DNA of 64,000 nt from Leifsonia sp. 1010 (GTDB taxonomy: Bacteria; Actinomycetota; Actinomycetes; Actinomycetales; Microbacteriaceae). Positions 8,672 through 17,253 of this stretch are shown here, piece by piece. The position numbers and the translations under genes were made by a program. The notes beneath the pieces were generated by a model. That model was not told where the DNA came from, ran no database searches, and saw only the letters and a program-made list of their open reading frames with translations. The number at the start of each line of letters is the position of its first letter. The first letter of the stretch is position 1. Location of the stretch: assembly GCF_031455295.1 (NCBI RefSeq), contig NZ_JAVDSL010000001.1, forward strand, positions 558,001 through 622,000. The letters run 5' to 3'.

Positions 8672-9721
8672 TCAGTGGACCGAGGTGAACGTCCCGAGCG
8701 CGTCGTCCGCGAGGGCGGAGCGGAGAGCCGGGAGGGTCCCCTCATCCACGTTGACGATCGACTGCCCGTCGGATGAGGTCCCGGTTCCGGCGGTCGGCAT
8801 CGTGAAGGCGTGGATGCTGGACGGGCCGTCGAGGCGCATGCTCGCCGCGAGCCCGATCATCGTCGGGAGGTCGAACTGCTCGTCGAGGCTGAGGTACCGG
8901 CCGGTCGCTCCGGCGAACGACGTGACGGCGGCCGGGTCGGCGAGCGTCCCGCGGCTGAGCAGCTTGGCGACGATGGCCCGCAGGAGCGCCTGCTGGTTGG
9001 CCACGCGCTGGTAGTCGGCCGTCGGGAACGCGTACCGCTCCCGGGCGAAGGCGAGAGCCTGGGCGCCGTCGAGGTGGTTCATGCCCTGAACGAAGGTGTA
9101 GTGCGGCTTCTTGACCGTGGTGAAGCCGACCGGGCTGTCCACATCCACTCCGCCGAGCGCGTCCGTCATCCCTTCGAGGCCCTGGAAGTCGATGATCGCG
9201 ACGTGGTCGATGTGCGTCTGGAGCAGTTGCTCGACCGTCTGGATCACCAGCGGCGTCCCGCCCCAGGCGAGCGCGGCATTGATCTTGGCCGTGCCCTTGC
9301 CGGGGATCGGAACCCAGAGGTCGCGCATGATCGACATGATGTAGACGTCTTTGCGGTCGGCGTCGATGTGCACGAGCATCATGGTGTCGGAGCGCTGGTC
9401 GGACTCGGTGCTCTGCCCGACGGTCGTCGGATCTCCGCGGGAATCGGAGCCGATGAGCAGGATGTTCATGGCGCCGGTCGAGACGGGGGTCGGCCGGGTC
9501 GCGGCGGGCGGGAAGGCGCGCGGGATGTGCGTCACCGTGGAGTTGAAGGTCGATGCGACGCTGCCGGCGTAGTACAACCCTCCGCCGACCACGGAGCCCG
9601 CCACGACGGTGGCCACGGCGAGCAGCGTGGTCGCGACGATGGAGACCACCGACCGACGACGCGGCTCCTTCCGGGTGCGGCGGTGCCAGCGGTGAGGTGA
9701 ACGTGTGGTCTGCGCGATCAT
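8672..9721 (-). CDS. LytR-CpsA-Psr (LCP) family cell-wall glycopolymer ligase
   Basis: The protein has 349 residues: a short basic cytoplasmic segment, one transmembrane helix (about 27-55), then an extracellular LCP domain. Typical motifs are NILLIGSDSR, RSDTMMLVHID and IMRDLWVPIPG, whose Asp and Arg residues bind the pyrophosphate of the polyprenyl-linked donor, and ALAFARERY near residue 230. LCP enzymes attach wall teichoic acid-like or arabinogalactan-type polymers to peptidoglycan. ATG 9721 has GGAG upstream and is preferred to a GTG six codons earlier. Confidence 0.92.
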   Translation of the reverse strand: MIAQTTRSPHRWHRRTRKEPRRRSVVSIVATTLLAVATVVAGSVVGGGLYYAGSVASTFNSTVTHIPRAFPPAATRPTPVSTGAMNILLIGSDSRGDPTTVGQSTESDQRSDTMMLVHIDADRKDVYIMSIMRDLWVPIPGKGTAKINAALAWGGTPLVIQTVEQLLQTHIDHVAIIDFQGLEGMTDALGGVDVDSPVGFTTVKKPHYTFVQGMNHLDGAQALAFARERYAFPTADYQRVANQQALLRAIVAKLLSRGTLADPAAVTSFAGATGRYLSLDEQFDLPTMIGLAASMRLDGPSSIHAFTMPTAGTGTSSDGQSIVNVDEGTLPALRSALADDALGTFTSVH

Positions 9722-9752
9722 GATGACCGTCTCCGGCACTCCCCCAGGAGCG

Positions 9753-9802
9753 TCTCATCTGACTTCGCTCGAGCTTTCGGGCGAGATGAGGATTTCTCAT
9801 CT
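9753..9802. repeat. CTCATCT repeats and a short hairpin upstream of the LCP gene
   Basis: CTCATCT occurs at 9754-9760 and 9796-9802, and its complement AGATGAG at 9784-9790. The last two form a perfect 7-base stem with a 5-base loop. They lie 30-80 bases before the LCP start and could be protein-binding sites in its promoter. The following 9803-9887 holds only AT-richer sequence with no gene that I can recognise. Confidence 0.35.
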
Positions 9803-9887
9803 GCGCTTGAGGCTACGCTTGTTATCCCCAGAAGTCCCCGTTAATGAGGACATAATTTGTACCCCGGTTACCCCCAGTTCGCGGGGC

Positions 9888-10019
9888 TCAACTCAGGGCC
9901 ATACCCGGAACCCGCGCGCGGATCGCGTTCATCGTCGCCTCGTCCGAGACGCCCTGGAAGTCGTACCGCGGGGTGCACGGAGCGATCAGCGCCGTCACCT
10001 CGTCCTCCGTGAGCTCGAC
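9888..10019 (-). pseudogene. Aldo-keto reductase remnant, C-terminal 43 codons only
   Basis: Read leftward, the frame encodes VELTEDEV, then TPRYDFQGVSDEA, then RARVPGMALS and a stop. This matches the C-terminal end of actinobacterial aldo-keto reductases. There is no N-terminal part: immediately beyond position 10020 the sequence belongs to a TetR gene on the opposite strand. The match is short but the residue pattern is characteristic. I infer a deletion that removed the 5' part of the reductase and the 5' part of a neighbouring divergent regulator. Confidence 0.6.
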
Positions 10020-10020
10020 A

Positions 10021-10448
10021 TCCCTGTATCGGCACTTCCCCACCCGCGAAGCGCTGCTGCTCGCCGTCTACGCGGCGGAGATCGACGGACTCGAGGGCGC
10101 GGTGGACGAGCTGCTGGCGAAAGAGGCGCCGCTCGACGCTTTCCGCAGCTGGTCGCGGCAGCTGGCCGAGCTGGTGCGCATCAAGCACGGGCTCGGGAAG
10201 CGCTGGCCAGCCCCTCGGCGTAGGCGGTGATCGACGCCACCTACGCGCCGGTGACCAACGCGATCGGACGGCTGCTGGATGCGGCGGTCGCCGACGGCGA
10301 CATCGGGCCGGGAGCCGACCCCGGCGACATCCTGCTTCTGCTCAGCGCGCTCTGGCGGGTCCCGGCCGGGCCGGACGGCCTCGCGCAGGCGGACCGGCTG
10401 CTGGAGGTGGTGGTCGCGTCGCTGCCGGCACCCCGCGGCCGGAGCTGA
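10021..10448 (+). pseudogene. TetR-family regulator remnant (headless, frameshifted, in-frame stop)
   Basis: The sequence starts abruptly at SLYRHFPTREALL, the third helix of a TetR helix-turn-helix, so the first 30 or so residues are missing. The frame runs through AVYAAEIDGL and RIKHGLG, then shifts near 10195; the remaining homologous sequence (EALASPSA, then VIDATYAPVTNAIGRLLDAA to the end) is in another frame and contains a TAG at 10221-10223. Three independent lesions make this a pseudogene. It was probably the divergent regulator of the aldo-keto reductase whose tail remains to its left. Confidence 0.75.
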
Positions 10449-10475
10449 CATCCAACTCCGGCCGCGGGTGATGCG

Positions 10476-11993
10476 TCAGATGCCGCGCGCGAGGCGGTAG
10501 TAGGCGGCGTTCGCGTCGAGATCGCGGCGCACCGAGCGGAGCGTCGTCGTGTCGTCGATGACGATGAGCTCGGTGCGCAGCATGCGGGCGAAGTCCTCGA
10601 AGACCTCGACCCCGACCGCGGTGCTCATCACCGTGTGGTGCGCCGCGCCGGCCTCGAGCCACGCGGTCGCCGACGTCGTGAAGTCGGGCTGCGGCTTCCA
10701 CACCGCGCGGCCGACCGGCAGCTTCGGCAGCGGAGCCGACGGCTCGACCACCTCGACCACGTTGGCGACCAGGCGGAACCGGTCGCGCACATCCGACAGC
10801 GCCACGACGACCGCCGGACCCGGGTCCGCCGTGAAGACGAGTCGGACCGGGTCGTCCTTGCCGCCGATGCCGAGCGGGTGCACCTCGAGCGTCGGCGTCG
10901 CCGAGCTGAGCGACGGGCTCACCTCGAGCATGTGCGCGCCCAGGATGCGCTCGTCGCCGGGCGTCAGGTCGTACGTGTAGTCCTCCATGAGGGATGCGCC
11001 GCCGGGCAGGCCCGCGCCCATCACGTTGGCCGCGCGCACCAGGACGGCGGTCTTCCAGTCGCCCTCAGCACCGAAACCGTAACCCTCGGCCATCAGCCGC
11101 TGGACGGCGAGCCCGGGCAGCTGCTTCAGGGCGCCCAGATCCTCGAAACTTGTCGTGAACGCGCCGAAACCGCCCTCCTCCAGGAAAGAACGCAGGCCCA
11201 GCTCGATGGCCGCGCCGTCGCGCAGTGACTGGTGGCGCTCGCCGCCGCGGCGCAGCTCCGGAGCGACGTCGTACTGCTCCTCGTACTCGGCGACGAGGGC
11301 GTCGACGGCGTCGGCCGGCGCCGCGGCGACCGCATCCGCCAGCTCGTTCACGCCCCACGTGTTCACCTGGACACCGAAGATGTGCTCGGCCTCGGTCTTG
11401 TCGCCCTCGGTGACGGCGACGAAGCGCATGTTGTCGCCGAAGCGGGCGAGCTTCAGCGTGCGGGTGGCGGCCCGGCCGGCCGCTGCGCGCATCCACGTGC
11501 CGACGCGTGCCGAGACGACCGGGTTCGAGACGTGCCCGGCGACCGTGGTGCGCGGCACGCCGAGGCGCGTCAGGATGTAGCCGAACTCGCGGTCGCCGTG
11601 GGCGGCCTGGTTGAGGTTCATGAAGTCGAAGTCGATCTCGGCCCAGGGCAGCTCGACGTTCGCCTGCGTGTGCAGGTGGAGCAGCGGCTTCTGCAGCGCG
11701 TCGAGGCCGGCGATCCACATCTTCGCGGGGCTGAAGGTGTGCATCCACGCGATCACGCCGATGACGCGGTCGTCGGCGTTCGCCTCGAGCATGATGCGGC
11801 GGATGGCGTCGGCGTCGGTGAGGACCGGCTTCCACACGATCTTCACGGGCACGTCGGGCGACGCGCCCAGCTCGTCGGCGATGGCGCGGGACTGCTCGGC
11901 GACCTGCGCGAGGGTCTCCGGTCCGTACAGGTGCTGGCTCCCGGTGATGAACCAGACCTCGTAGACGTCGAGGGAGGTGATGAGCTTCGGCAT
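10476..11993 (-). CDS. araA: L-arabinose isomerase
   Basis: The protein has 505 residues, the normal length for AraA. It contains [13 protein letters not shown] at the N-terminus, the [12 protein letters not shown] segment, FTTSFEDLG with a metal-binding Glu, [13 protein letters not shown], and [10 protein letters not shown] with a metal-binding His. It converts L-arabinose to L-ribulose using Mn2+. It is the last gene of the leftward araB-araD-araA operon; its ATG shares one base with the araD stop (TGATG), so translation is likely coupled. Confidence 0.97.
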   Translation of the reverse strand: MPKLITSLDVYEVWFITGSQHLYGPETLAQVAEQSRAIADELGASPDVPVKIVWKPVLTDADAIRRIMLEANADDRVIGVIAWMHTFSPAKMWIAGLDALQKPLLHLHTQANVELPWAEIDFDFMNLNQAAHGDREFGYILTRLGVPRTTVAGHVSNPVVSARVGTWMRAAAGRAATRTLKLARFGDNMRFVAVTEGDKTEAEHIFGVQVNTWGVNELADAVAAAPADAVDALVAEYEEQYDVAPELRRGGERHQSLRDGAAIELGLRSFLEEGGFGAFTTSFEDLGALKQLPGLAVQRLMAEGYGFGAEGDWKTAVLVRAANVMGAGLPGGASLMEDYTYDLTPGDERILGAHMLEVSPSLSSATPTLEVHPLGIGGKDDPVRLVFTADPGPAVVVALSDVRDRFRLVANVVEVVEPSAPLPKLPVGRAVWKPQPDFTTSATAWLEAGAAHHTVMSTAVGVEVFEDFARMLRTELIVIDDTTTLRSVRRDLDANAAYYRLARGI

Positions 11994-12733
11994 CAGGCGG
12001 TGGGTCCTTCCGGGGTCTGTCCGTAGACGTTCTGGTAACGGTCGAAGAGGCGGTCGATCGCCTCCTGAGGAATGGGGACGACATCGCCGCCCTGGCGCGC
12101 GATGTGCATCGTGCGGGCGACATCCTCGGCCATGACGGCGGCCTTCACGGCGTCGCGCGCGTCGGAGCCGATGGTGAAGACGCCGTGGTTCTGCATGAGC
12201 ACGGCGCGGCTGCGGTGACCGGTGAGCGTCGACACGATGCCGCGGCCGATGGAGTCGTCGCCGATGATCGCGAACGGCCCGACCGGGATCTCACCGCCGA
12301 ACTCGTCGGCCATCGCGGTGATGGCGCACGGGATGGGCTCGGCGCGCGCCGCCCAGGCGGTCGCGTAGGTGGAGTGCGTGTGCACGACGCCGCCGACCTC
12401 GGGCATGCTGCGGTAGACGAATGCGTGGGCGGCGGTGTCGGACGACGGCGACCGCTCGGAGCCGAGCGACCCGGGGACGACCTCGCCGTCGAGGGTGCAG
12501 AGGATCATGTTCTCGGGCGCGAGGTCGTCGTAGTCGACGCCGCTCGGCTTGATGACGAACAGGTCCTCGCCCGGCACGCGGCCGGAGACGTTGCCGCCGG
12601 TCCAGACGACCAGCTGGTAGCGGACCAGCTCGGCGTGCAGGGCGGCGACGCGCTCGCGGACGGCGCGGACGGCCGGGGACTCGGGGGTCGGAGTGGCGGC
12701 GTTTGCGTCGGTCGGGGTCTGGGCGTCGGTCAC
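11993..12733 (-). CDS. araD: L-ribulose-5-phosphate 4-epimerase
   Basis: The protein has 246 residues with a class II aldolase fold. It contains [18 protein letters not shown], the zinc-binding [12 protein letters not shown] pair, the [10 protein letters not shown] segment and QNHGVF with the third zinc-ligand histidine. It converts L-ribulose 5-phosphate to D-xylulose 5-phosphate, feeding the pentose phosphate pathway. The GTG at 12733 overlaps the araB stop as GTGA and has GGAAGG upstream; about 25 N-terminal residues rich in Thr, Pro and Ala are not part of the conserved domain. Confidence 0.95.
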   Translation of the reverse strand: MTDAQTPTDANAATPTPESPAVRAVRERVAALHAELVRYQLVVWTGGNVSGRVPGEDLFVIKPSGVDYDDLAPENMILCTLDGEVVPGSLGSERSPSSDTAAHAFVYRSMPEVGGVVHTHSTYATAWAARAEPIPCAITAMADEFGGEIPVGPFAIIGDDSIGRGIVSTLTGHRSRAVLMQNHGVFTIGSDARDAVKAAVMAEDVARTMHIARQGGDVVPIPQEAIDRLFDRYQNVYGQTPEGPTA

Positions 12734-14415
12734 TGGTCGGATCCTTCCGTTGGGCGATCGGCGGAGGCGGTGGTGTCGGGCAGGGCGGTCACGGCCGCGC
12801 GCTCCACGGCGAGGCCGGCGTCGTAGCGGTCGAGGTAGGCGGCGAAGCCGGCGACGTCCTCCGGCCGCGGCTCGGCGGTCTCGAAGGCGACATCGCGGAA
12901 CACGCGCTCGCGCAGGTAGGTGTCGAGGTCCTGGCCGTTCTCGGCTCGCGCATCCAGGTAGGCGGCGAGGACGGCGATCCCCCAAGCCCCGCCCTCCGAG
13001 GCGGTGTGCGCGACGGAGACGGGAGCGTCGAGGGCACCGGCCAGGAAGCGCTGGGCGACGCCGGCGGTGCGGAACACGCCGCCGTGGGCGAGCATCCGGT
13101 CGAGCGCGACGCCCTCGCGTGCGAGGACGCGCATCCCGAGCGCCAGGGTCGCGAACACCCCGTAGACCTCCGCGCGCACCAGGTTGCCGAGGGTGAAGCG
13201 GCTGCCCGGCGTGCGGACGAGGAGCGGACGACCCTCGGTGAGCCCGGCGATGGGCTCGCCCGCGAGGTGGTTGTAGGCGAGCAGGCCGCCGGCGTCATCG
13301 TCACCGGTCAGCGCCTCCCGCAGCAGGGTGTCGAACACGGCGTCGGGATCGGCGGGGCGGCCGGACGCGGCGGCGAAGCGGCCGAAGAGTCCGGCCCACT
13401 CGGCGAGCTCACTGGCACCGTTGTTGCAGTGGACCATGGCGACCGGGTCGCCTGCGGGGGTGGTCACCACATCCAGCTCGTCGTGCACCTCGGCCAGCGG
13501 ACGCTCCAGTACAACCATGGCGAAGATGCTGGTGCCGGCGCTCACATTGCCAGTGCGCGGTGCGACGGATGCCGTCGCGACCATGCCGGTGCCGGCGTCG
13601 CCCTCGGGCGGGCACAGGGTCGCGCCGGGACGCAACGTGCCGGACGGGTCGAGGAGCGCAGCACCCTCAGCGGTCAGGTCGCCCGCGGGCTCTCCGGCGG
13701 AGAGAACTTCGGGCAGCAGGTCGCGGAGCGGAGGGATGCGGCCGGCGGCGAGCCGGTCGTAGCGGCCGACGAGCTCGGCGTCGTAGTCGCCGGTCGCGGG
13801 GTCGATCGGGAACATGCCCGACGCATCCCCGACCCCGAGCACCTGGCGCCCGGTGAGCCGACGGTGCACGTACCCGGCCAGCGTGGTGACGGACCGGACG
13901 CCCGGGAGGTGGGGTTCGGCGTCGAGGACGGCCTGGTGCAGGTGGGCGATCGACCAGCGGAGCGGGATGTTGACGCCCAGCAGGTCGGTCAGCTCGCGTG
14001 CCGCCGCTCCCGTGTTCGTGTTGCGCCAGGTGCGGAACGGCACGAGCAGCTCGCCCGCCTCGTCGAAGGCGAGGTAGCCGTGCATCATCGCCGAGACGCC
14101 GAGGGAGCCGACGGTGGTCGGCGCGACGCCGTGGCGGGTCTGCGCGTCGGCGGCCAGGGCGGCGTACGCCGCTTGGAGGCCGGACCAGACCTCCTCGATC
14201 GGGTAGGTCCAGAGGCGGTCGACGTAGGAGTTCTCCCACTCGTGGGCGCCGACGGCGAGGACGACCGACGGGTCATCCGCATCCACCAGGCAGGCCTTGA
14301 TGCGGGTCGAGCCGAACTCGATCCCGAGCGCGGTGCGGCCCGACTCGATGGCCTCGCGGGCGCGGGCGGCGGCTGCGTCTCCGGGAGCCGCAGGGGCGGC
14401 GTCGGCTGGCACCAT
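12730..14415 (-). CDS. araB: FGGY-family carbohydrate kinase, probable L-ribulokinase
   Basis: The protein has 561 residues. After a 27-residue low-complexity leader, the ATPase fold begins with ALGIEFGSTRIKACLVD, a glutamate-containing variant of the usual phosphate-1 motif. Further motifs are GVSAMMHGYLAFD, FRTWRNTNTG, a GTGMVATASV loop and HGGVFRTAGVAQRFLA. It phosphorylates L-ribulose. The assignment to ribulokinase rests on its place as the first gene of araB-araD-araA. AAGGAG lies eleven bases before ATG 14415, and a palindromic operator sits just upstream. Confidence 0.9.
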   Translation of the reverse strand: MVPADAAPAAPGDAAAARAREAIESGRTALGIEFGSTRIKACLVDADDPSVVLAVGAHEWENSYVDRLWTYPIEEVWSGLQAAYAALAADAQTRHGVAPTTVGSLGVSAMMHGYLAFDEAGELLVPFRTWRNTNTGAAARELTDLLGVNIPLRWSIAHLHQAVLDAEPHLPGVRSVTTLAGYVHRRLTGRQVLGVGDASGMFPIDPATGDYDAELVGRYDRLAAGRIPPLRDLLPEVLSAGEPAGDLTAEGAALLDPSGTLRPGATLCPPEGDAGTGMVATASVAPRTGNVSAGTSIFAMVVLERPLAEVHDELDVVTTPAGDPVAMVHCNNGASELAEWAGLFGRFAAASGRPADPDAVFDTLLREALTGDDDAGGLLAYNHLAGEPIAGLTEGRPLLVRTPGSRFTLGNLVRAEVYGVFATLALGMRVLAREGVALDRMLAHGGVFRTAGVAQRFLAGALDAPVSVAHTASEGGAWGIAVLAAYLDARAENGQDLDTYLRERVFRDVAFETAEPRPEDVAGFAAYLDRYDAGLAVERAAVTALPDTTASADRPTEGSDQ

Positions 14416-14432
14416 GGTGGCATCCACTCCTT

Positions 14433-14446
14433 TGTGACCGGTCACA
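14433..14446 (-). promoter_or_regulatory. Palindromic operator in the araBDA promoter (LacI/AraR-type)
   Basis: TGTGACCGGTCACA is a perfect 14-base palindrome 18 bases upstream of the araB start. On the minus strand a TACACT -10 candidate lies at 14463-14458, so the palindrome falls just downstream of the probable transcription start, a repressing position. The form (TGTGA-CG-TCACA with central CG) suits a LacI-family protein, and a lacI-type gene lies 0.6 kb upstream. Confidence 0.65.
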
Positions 14447-14540
14447 TTGACGGTTCGAGTGTACGGCACGCGCCCGTCGGCGCGCCACTCCGCGCGGGCG
14501 GCGCTCGGCGCGGGCGCCGCGTCTCCCTGGCGGCCGCGCA

Positions 14541-14998
14541 TATTCGTGCCGAATGTGCGGAATGGCGCGAGCATTCCGCACATTCGGCACGAATCTGGGC
14601 GGTGGCAGCACCGGCGGGACGAAGATTTGGCCCAAATTGTCGGAAAGACAGTCGCTATCCCGCGATTTGGCACAAATGTGCGGAGCGGCGCTGGGTCACC
14701 GAGATTCGTGCTGAATGTGCGGAATGGCGCGAGCATTCCGCACATTCGGCACGAATCTGCGGCGGCGGCACCGGCGGGATGAAGATTTGGCCCAAATCGT
14801 CGGAAAGGCCGTCGCTATCCCACGACTTGGCGCAAATCTACGGAGCGGCTGGGCCACGAGATTCGTGCCGAATGTGCGGAATGGCACGAGCAATCCGCAC
14901 ATTCGGCACGAATCTGCGGCGGCGGCACCGGCGGGACGGAGATTTCGCGCAAATCGTCGGAAAGACAGTCGCTATCCCACGATTTGGCGCAAATCTCG
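14541..14998. repeat. Array of three alternating hairpin pairs between araB and lacI-type genes
   Basis: Three copies (starting at 14542, 14704 and 14861, spacing 162 and 157) of a two-hairpin unit occur. Hairpin A has 23-base arms beginning ATTCGTGCCGAATGTGCG around a 7-base GCGCGAG-type loop (14542-14594, 14704-14756, 14861-14913). Hairpin B has 18-base arms beginning AGATTTGGCGCAAATC around a 21-base conserved loop with CGGAAAGACAGTCGC (third copy: 14940-14957 with 14979-14996). Arms vary together between copies. Each arm is itself a near-dyad. No reading frame explains the pattern. Function is unknown. Confidence 0.92.
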
Positions 14999-15001
14999 CG
15001 C

Positions 15002-15051
15002 GGCGGAGGGGCGCGCGGCGGAGGGGCGCGCGGCGGAGGGGCGCGCGGCGG
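15002..15051. repeat. 15-bp GC-only-rich tandem repeat abutting the lacI-type stop codon
   Basis: GGCGGAGGGGCGCGC is repeated exactly three times (15002-15016, 15017-15031, 15032-15046) with a partial fourth copy, ending directly at the stop codon of the regulator. Being identical in sequence, the copies are probably of recent slippage origin. Confidence 0.85.
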
Positions 15052-16050
15052 TCAGGCGGAGTCGCGGACGACGAGGACGGGGGCCACGGGCTCCTCGAAC
15101 GCGAGGTCACCGCCCTCCAGCAGCGCGACCAGGCGCGCGACACAGCGGCGGCCGAGCTCGGCGAACTCCTGCCGGACCGTCGTCAGCGGCGGCGCGAAGA
15201 ACGCCGCCTCGGGGATGTCGTCGAAGCCGACGACGGCCAGATCGTCCGGGATCGAACGCCCCGCGACCCGCGCAGCGTGCAGCACGCCGAGCGCCATCTG
15301 GTCGTTCGAGGCGAAGACGGCGCGGATGGAGCGGTCGGCCACGAGTTCAGCGCCGATGGCCGCGCCCGAGGCTGCCGTCCAGTCCCCTTCGCGCGACACC
15401 ACGGCGTCGGCGCCCGCGGCCGCCATCTCGGCGAGGAAGCCGTCGCGCCGGGCGCGCGCCTCCGTCCAGTCGCCCGGTCCGCTCAGGTGCGCGATGCGGC
15501 GGTGCCCGGCCGCCAGGAGATGCCGCGTGGCGAGGCGTGCGCCGAGCTCCTGATCGACGAAGACGCCCTCGTCGCCGGCGCCGCCCGCGCCGTGCAGGGT
15601 CACCGACGGCAGGGAGAGCGAGAACTGGCCCATCGCATCCTGAACCCGCTGCTGCGGTGCGATCACGACGATCCCCTCGACGGCCTGCTCGCGCAGATGC
15701 CCGATGGCCGCCTGCAAATCGGACGGGTCGAGGGACGCGGCGTGGGCCACGGTGACGGTGTAACCGGCGGCGCGGCCGGCATTCTCCACGGCGTCGATGC
15801 TCGAGGCCGGGCCGAAGAGGGAGGAGGCCGACGCGGCCAGCACCCCGATGGTCCGCGAGCGCGCAGTGGTCAGCATGCGGGCAGCGCGGTTCGGCCGGAA
15901 GTCGAGGTCGGCCATCGCGGCGAGCACCCGGGCACGGGTCTCCGGCCGGATGCTCGGGTGGTCGTTGAGCACGCGGGAGACGGTCTGGCGCGAGACGCCG
16001 GCGGCCGCGGCGACCTCGCGCACGCCCGGGGGCCGACCGACCTCGCTCAC
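15052..16050 (-). CDS. LacI-family transcriptional regulator, candidate arabinose repressor
   Basis: The protein has 332 residues. The N-terminal helix-turn-helix and hinge read VREVAAAAGVSRQTVSRVLN and RAARMLTTARSRTIGVL; a periplasmic-binding-protein-like sensor domain follows with VFASNDQMALGVL and VVGFDDIPEA. The GTG start at 16050 has GGAGG upstream. It lies upstream of, and in the same direction as, araBDA, separated by the hairpin array. I infer that it controls araBDA through the 14433-14446 operator; a target elsewhere is possible. Confidence 0.9.
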   Translation of the reverse strand: MSEVGRPPGVREVAAAAGVSRQTVSRVLNDHPSIRPETRARVLAAMADLDFRPNRAARMLTTARSRTIGVLAASASSLFGPASSIDAVENAGRAAGYTVTVAHAASLDPSDLQAAIGHLREQAVEGIVVIAPQQRVQDAMGQFSLSLPSVTLHGAGGAGDEGVFVDQELGARLATRHLLAAGHRRIAHLSGPGDWTEARARRDGFLAEMAAAGADAVVSREGDWTAASGAAIGAELVADRSIRAVFASNDQMALGVLHAARVAGRSIPDDLAVVGFDDIPEAAFFAPPLTTVRQEFAELGRRCVARLVALLEGGDLAFEEPVAPVLVVRDSA

Positions 16051-16146
16051 GCCTGCACCTCCGACACACCCACACCCTAGGGGGCGGCGGGTTCAGAGGG
16101 CCAACCGGGGCCGACCGCAGGAGCGATCGGCCGTAGTGTCGAAGGC

Positions 16147-16893
16147 ATGACCACATCCACACCCTCCGACACGTCGTCAGCCGCATCCGCCGCGTCCTCC
16201 GCACCGAAGCGACCCATCGCTCTCGTCACCGGCGCCTCCCGCGGCATCGGCAAGGCGATCGCCGTCGAGCTCGGGCGCTCGCACCACATCCTGGTCGGCG
16301 GGCGGGACGCGGCGGCCGTGGATGCGGTGGTCGCCGAGCTGCCGTCGGCCGAGCCGTACGTGGCCGACCTGGTCGCCGACCTGTCCGGCGCCTCGTTTCC
16401 GCCGCTGCCCGACCGACTCGACGTGCTCGTCCACTCGGCCGGCGTGGAAGACGGCGGCACGATCGAGGAGACCGACGCGGACGTGTGGCGGCACGTCTTC
16501 GAGGTGAATGTGTTCGCCGTCGCCGCGCTCACGCGGCGAGCGCTTCCGGCACTGCGGGCCGCGGAAGGGCTGGTGGTCGCCATCAACAGCGGCTCGGGCC
16601 TCTCCAGCGGGCCAGGCGGCGGGGTCTATGCGGGCTCCAAGTTCGCACTGCGGGCGCTCACCGACGCGTTGCGCGAGGAGGAGCGTCCCCGCGGGGTGCG
16701 CGTCAGCAGCATCCACCCGGGCCGGGTCGACACCGACATGCAACGTGCTCTCGTCGCCCGCGAGGGCCTCGACTACGACACGACGTACACGATCACGCCC
16801 GAGATGGTCGCGGCGACCGTCCGCACCGCGGTCGACCTGCCCCCCACCGGCACCGTCGAGTCCCTCAGCGTGCGCCCCGTCCACCGCCGCTGA
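16147..16893 (+). CDS. Short-chain dehydrogenase/reductase (SDR)
   Basis: The protein has 248 residues. A 20-residue Ser/Thr/Ala leader precedes the Rossmann motif TGASRGIG. The catalytic set is visible: N in the FEVNVFA helix, S in INSGSGLSS and YAGSK. HPGRVDTDM follows, as in classical SDRs. The substrate is unknown. It is divergent from the lacI-type gene. The long palindrome at 16918 lies 25 bases after its stop and probably terminates it. Confidence 0.88.
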   Translation: MTTSTPSDTSSAASAASSAPKRPIALVTGASRGIGKAIAVELGRSHHILVGGRDAAAVDAVVAELPSAEPYVADLVADLSGASFPPLPDRLDVLVHSAGVEDGGTIEETDADVWRHVFEVNVFAVAALTRRALPALRAAEGLVVAINSGSGLSSGPGGGVYAGSKFALRALTDALREEERPRGVRVSSIHPGRVDTDMQRALVAREGLDYDTTYTITPEMVAATVRTAVDLPPTGTVESLSVRPVHRR

Positions 16894-16917
16894 CCCATCC
16901 CGCCGCTCGGCCCCGAC

Positions 16918-16981
16918 CGTCGAGTACACAAAAACTGCACGCCGGAGGGCTCCGAGGCGTGCAGTTTTTGTGTACTCGACG
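16918..16981. terminator. 26-bp perfect palindrome between convergent genes (repeat family C, bidirectional terminator)
   Basis: The arms at 16918-16943 and 16956-16981 are exactly complementary over 26 bases (outer end CGTCGAGTACACAAAAACTG) with a 12-base loop. The run of A in one arm becomes a run of T in the other. It lies between the SDR (ends 16893) and the leftward small gene (ends 17003), so it could end transcription from both sides. A second member of the same family, with the same TCGAGTAC ends, lies at 42122-42195. Confidence 0.85.
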
Positions 16982-17002
16982 GGGGATGGGAGGGAGGGGG
17001 GG

Positions 17003-17128
17003 CTACTTCGAGGGGTCCTCGGGGCCGCCGCCGGAGGTGGTGTCCTCGCCGGGCTCGGGGGCGCTGCCGTCGGAGCCGGAGCCGTCGGGCAGGTCGTCGG
17101 CGTCGGGGCGGTTCTTCTCGTCGCTCAT
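17003..17128 (-). CDS. Small acidic protein of unknown function
   Basis: The protein has 41 residues (MSDEKNRPDADDLPDG to GGGPEDPSK) and is rich in Asp, Glu, Gly, Ser and Pro, with no hydrophobic segment, so it is probably disordered and cytoplasmic. GGAAGG lies before the ATG at 17128, which supports translation. The codon use is like that of its neighbours. No function can be assigned. Confidence 0.6.
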   Translation of the reverse strand: MSDEKNRPDADDLPDGSGSDGSAPEPGEDTTSGGGPEDPSK

Positions 17129-17253
17129 TGCGTGTCCTTCCGTTTCTGTCCTGACCGCGCGACGGTACGCCGATCCGCCGCCGAGGTCCATCGGGGCTGC
17201 GGGCGACGGCGCGCCGGAGTACGGATGGAGGCGACGGAACGGGAGGAGCACCG

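Noticed and set aside
14541-14998. Possible CRISPR array
   Set aside because: The repeated units are long inverted repeats with conserved loops, not short direct repeats with unique spacers, and there are only three copies and no cas genes.
12703-16080. A 1,125-codon plus-strand frame across araB, the hairpin array and the lacI-type gene
   Set aside because: It runs antisense to two clear enzyme and regulator genes and through the structured repeats; it is explained by high GC content.
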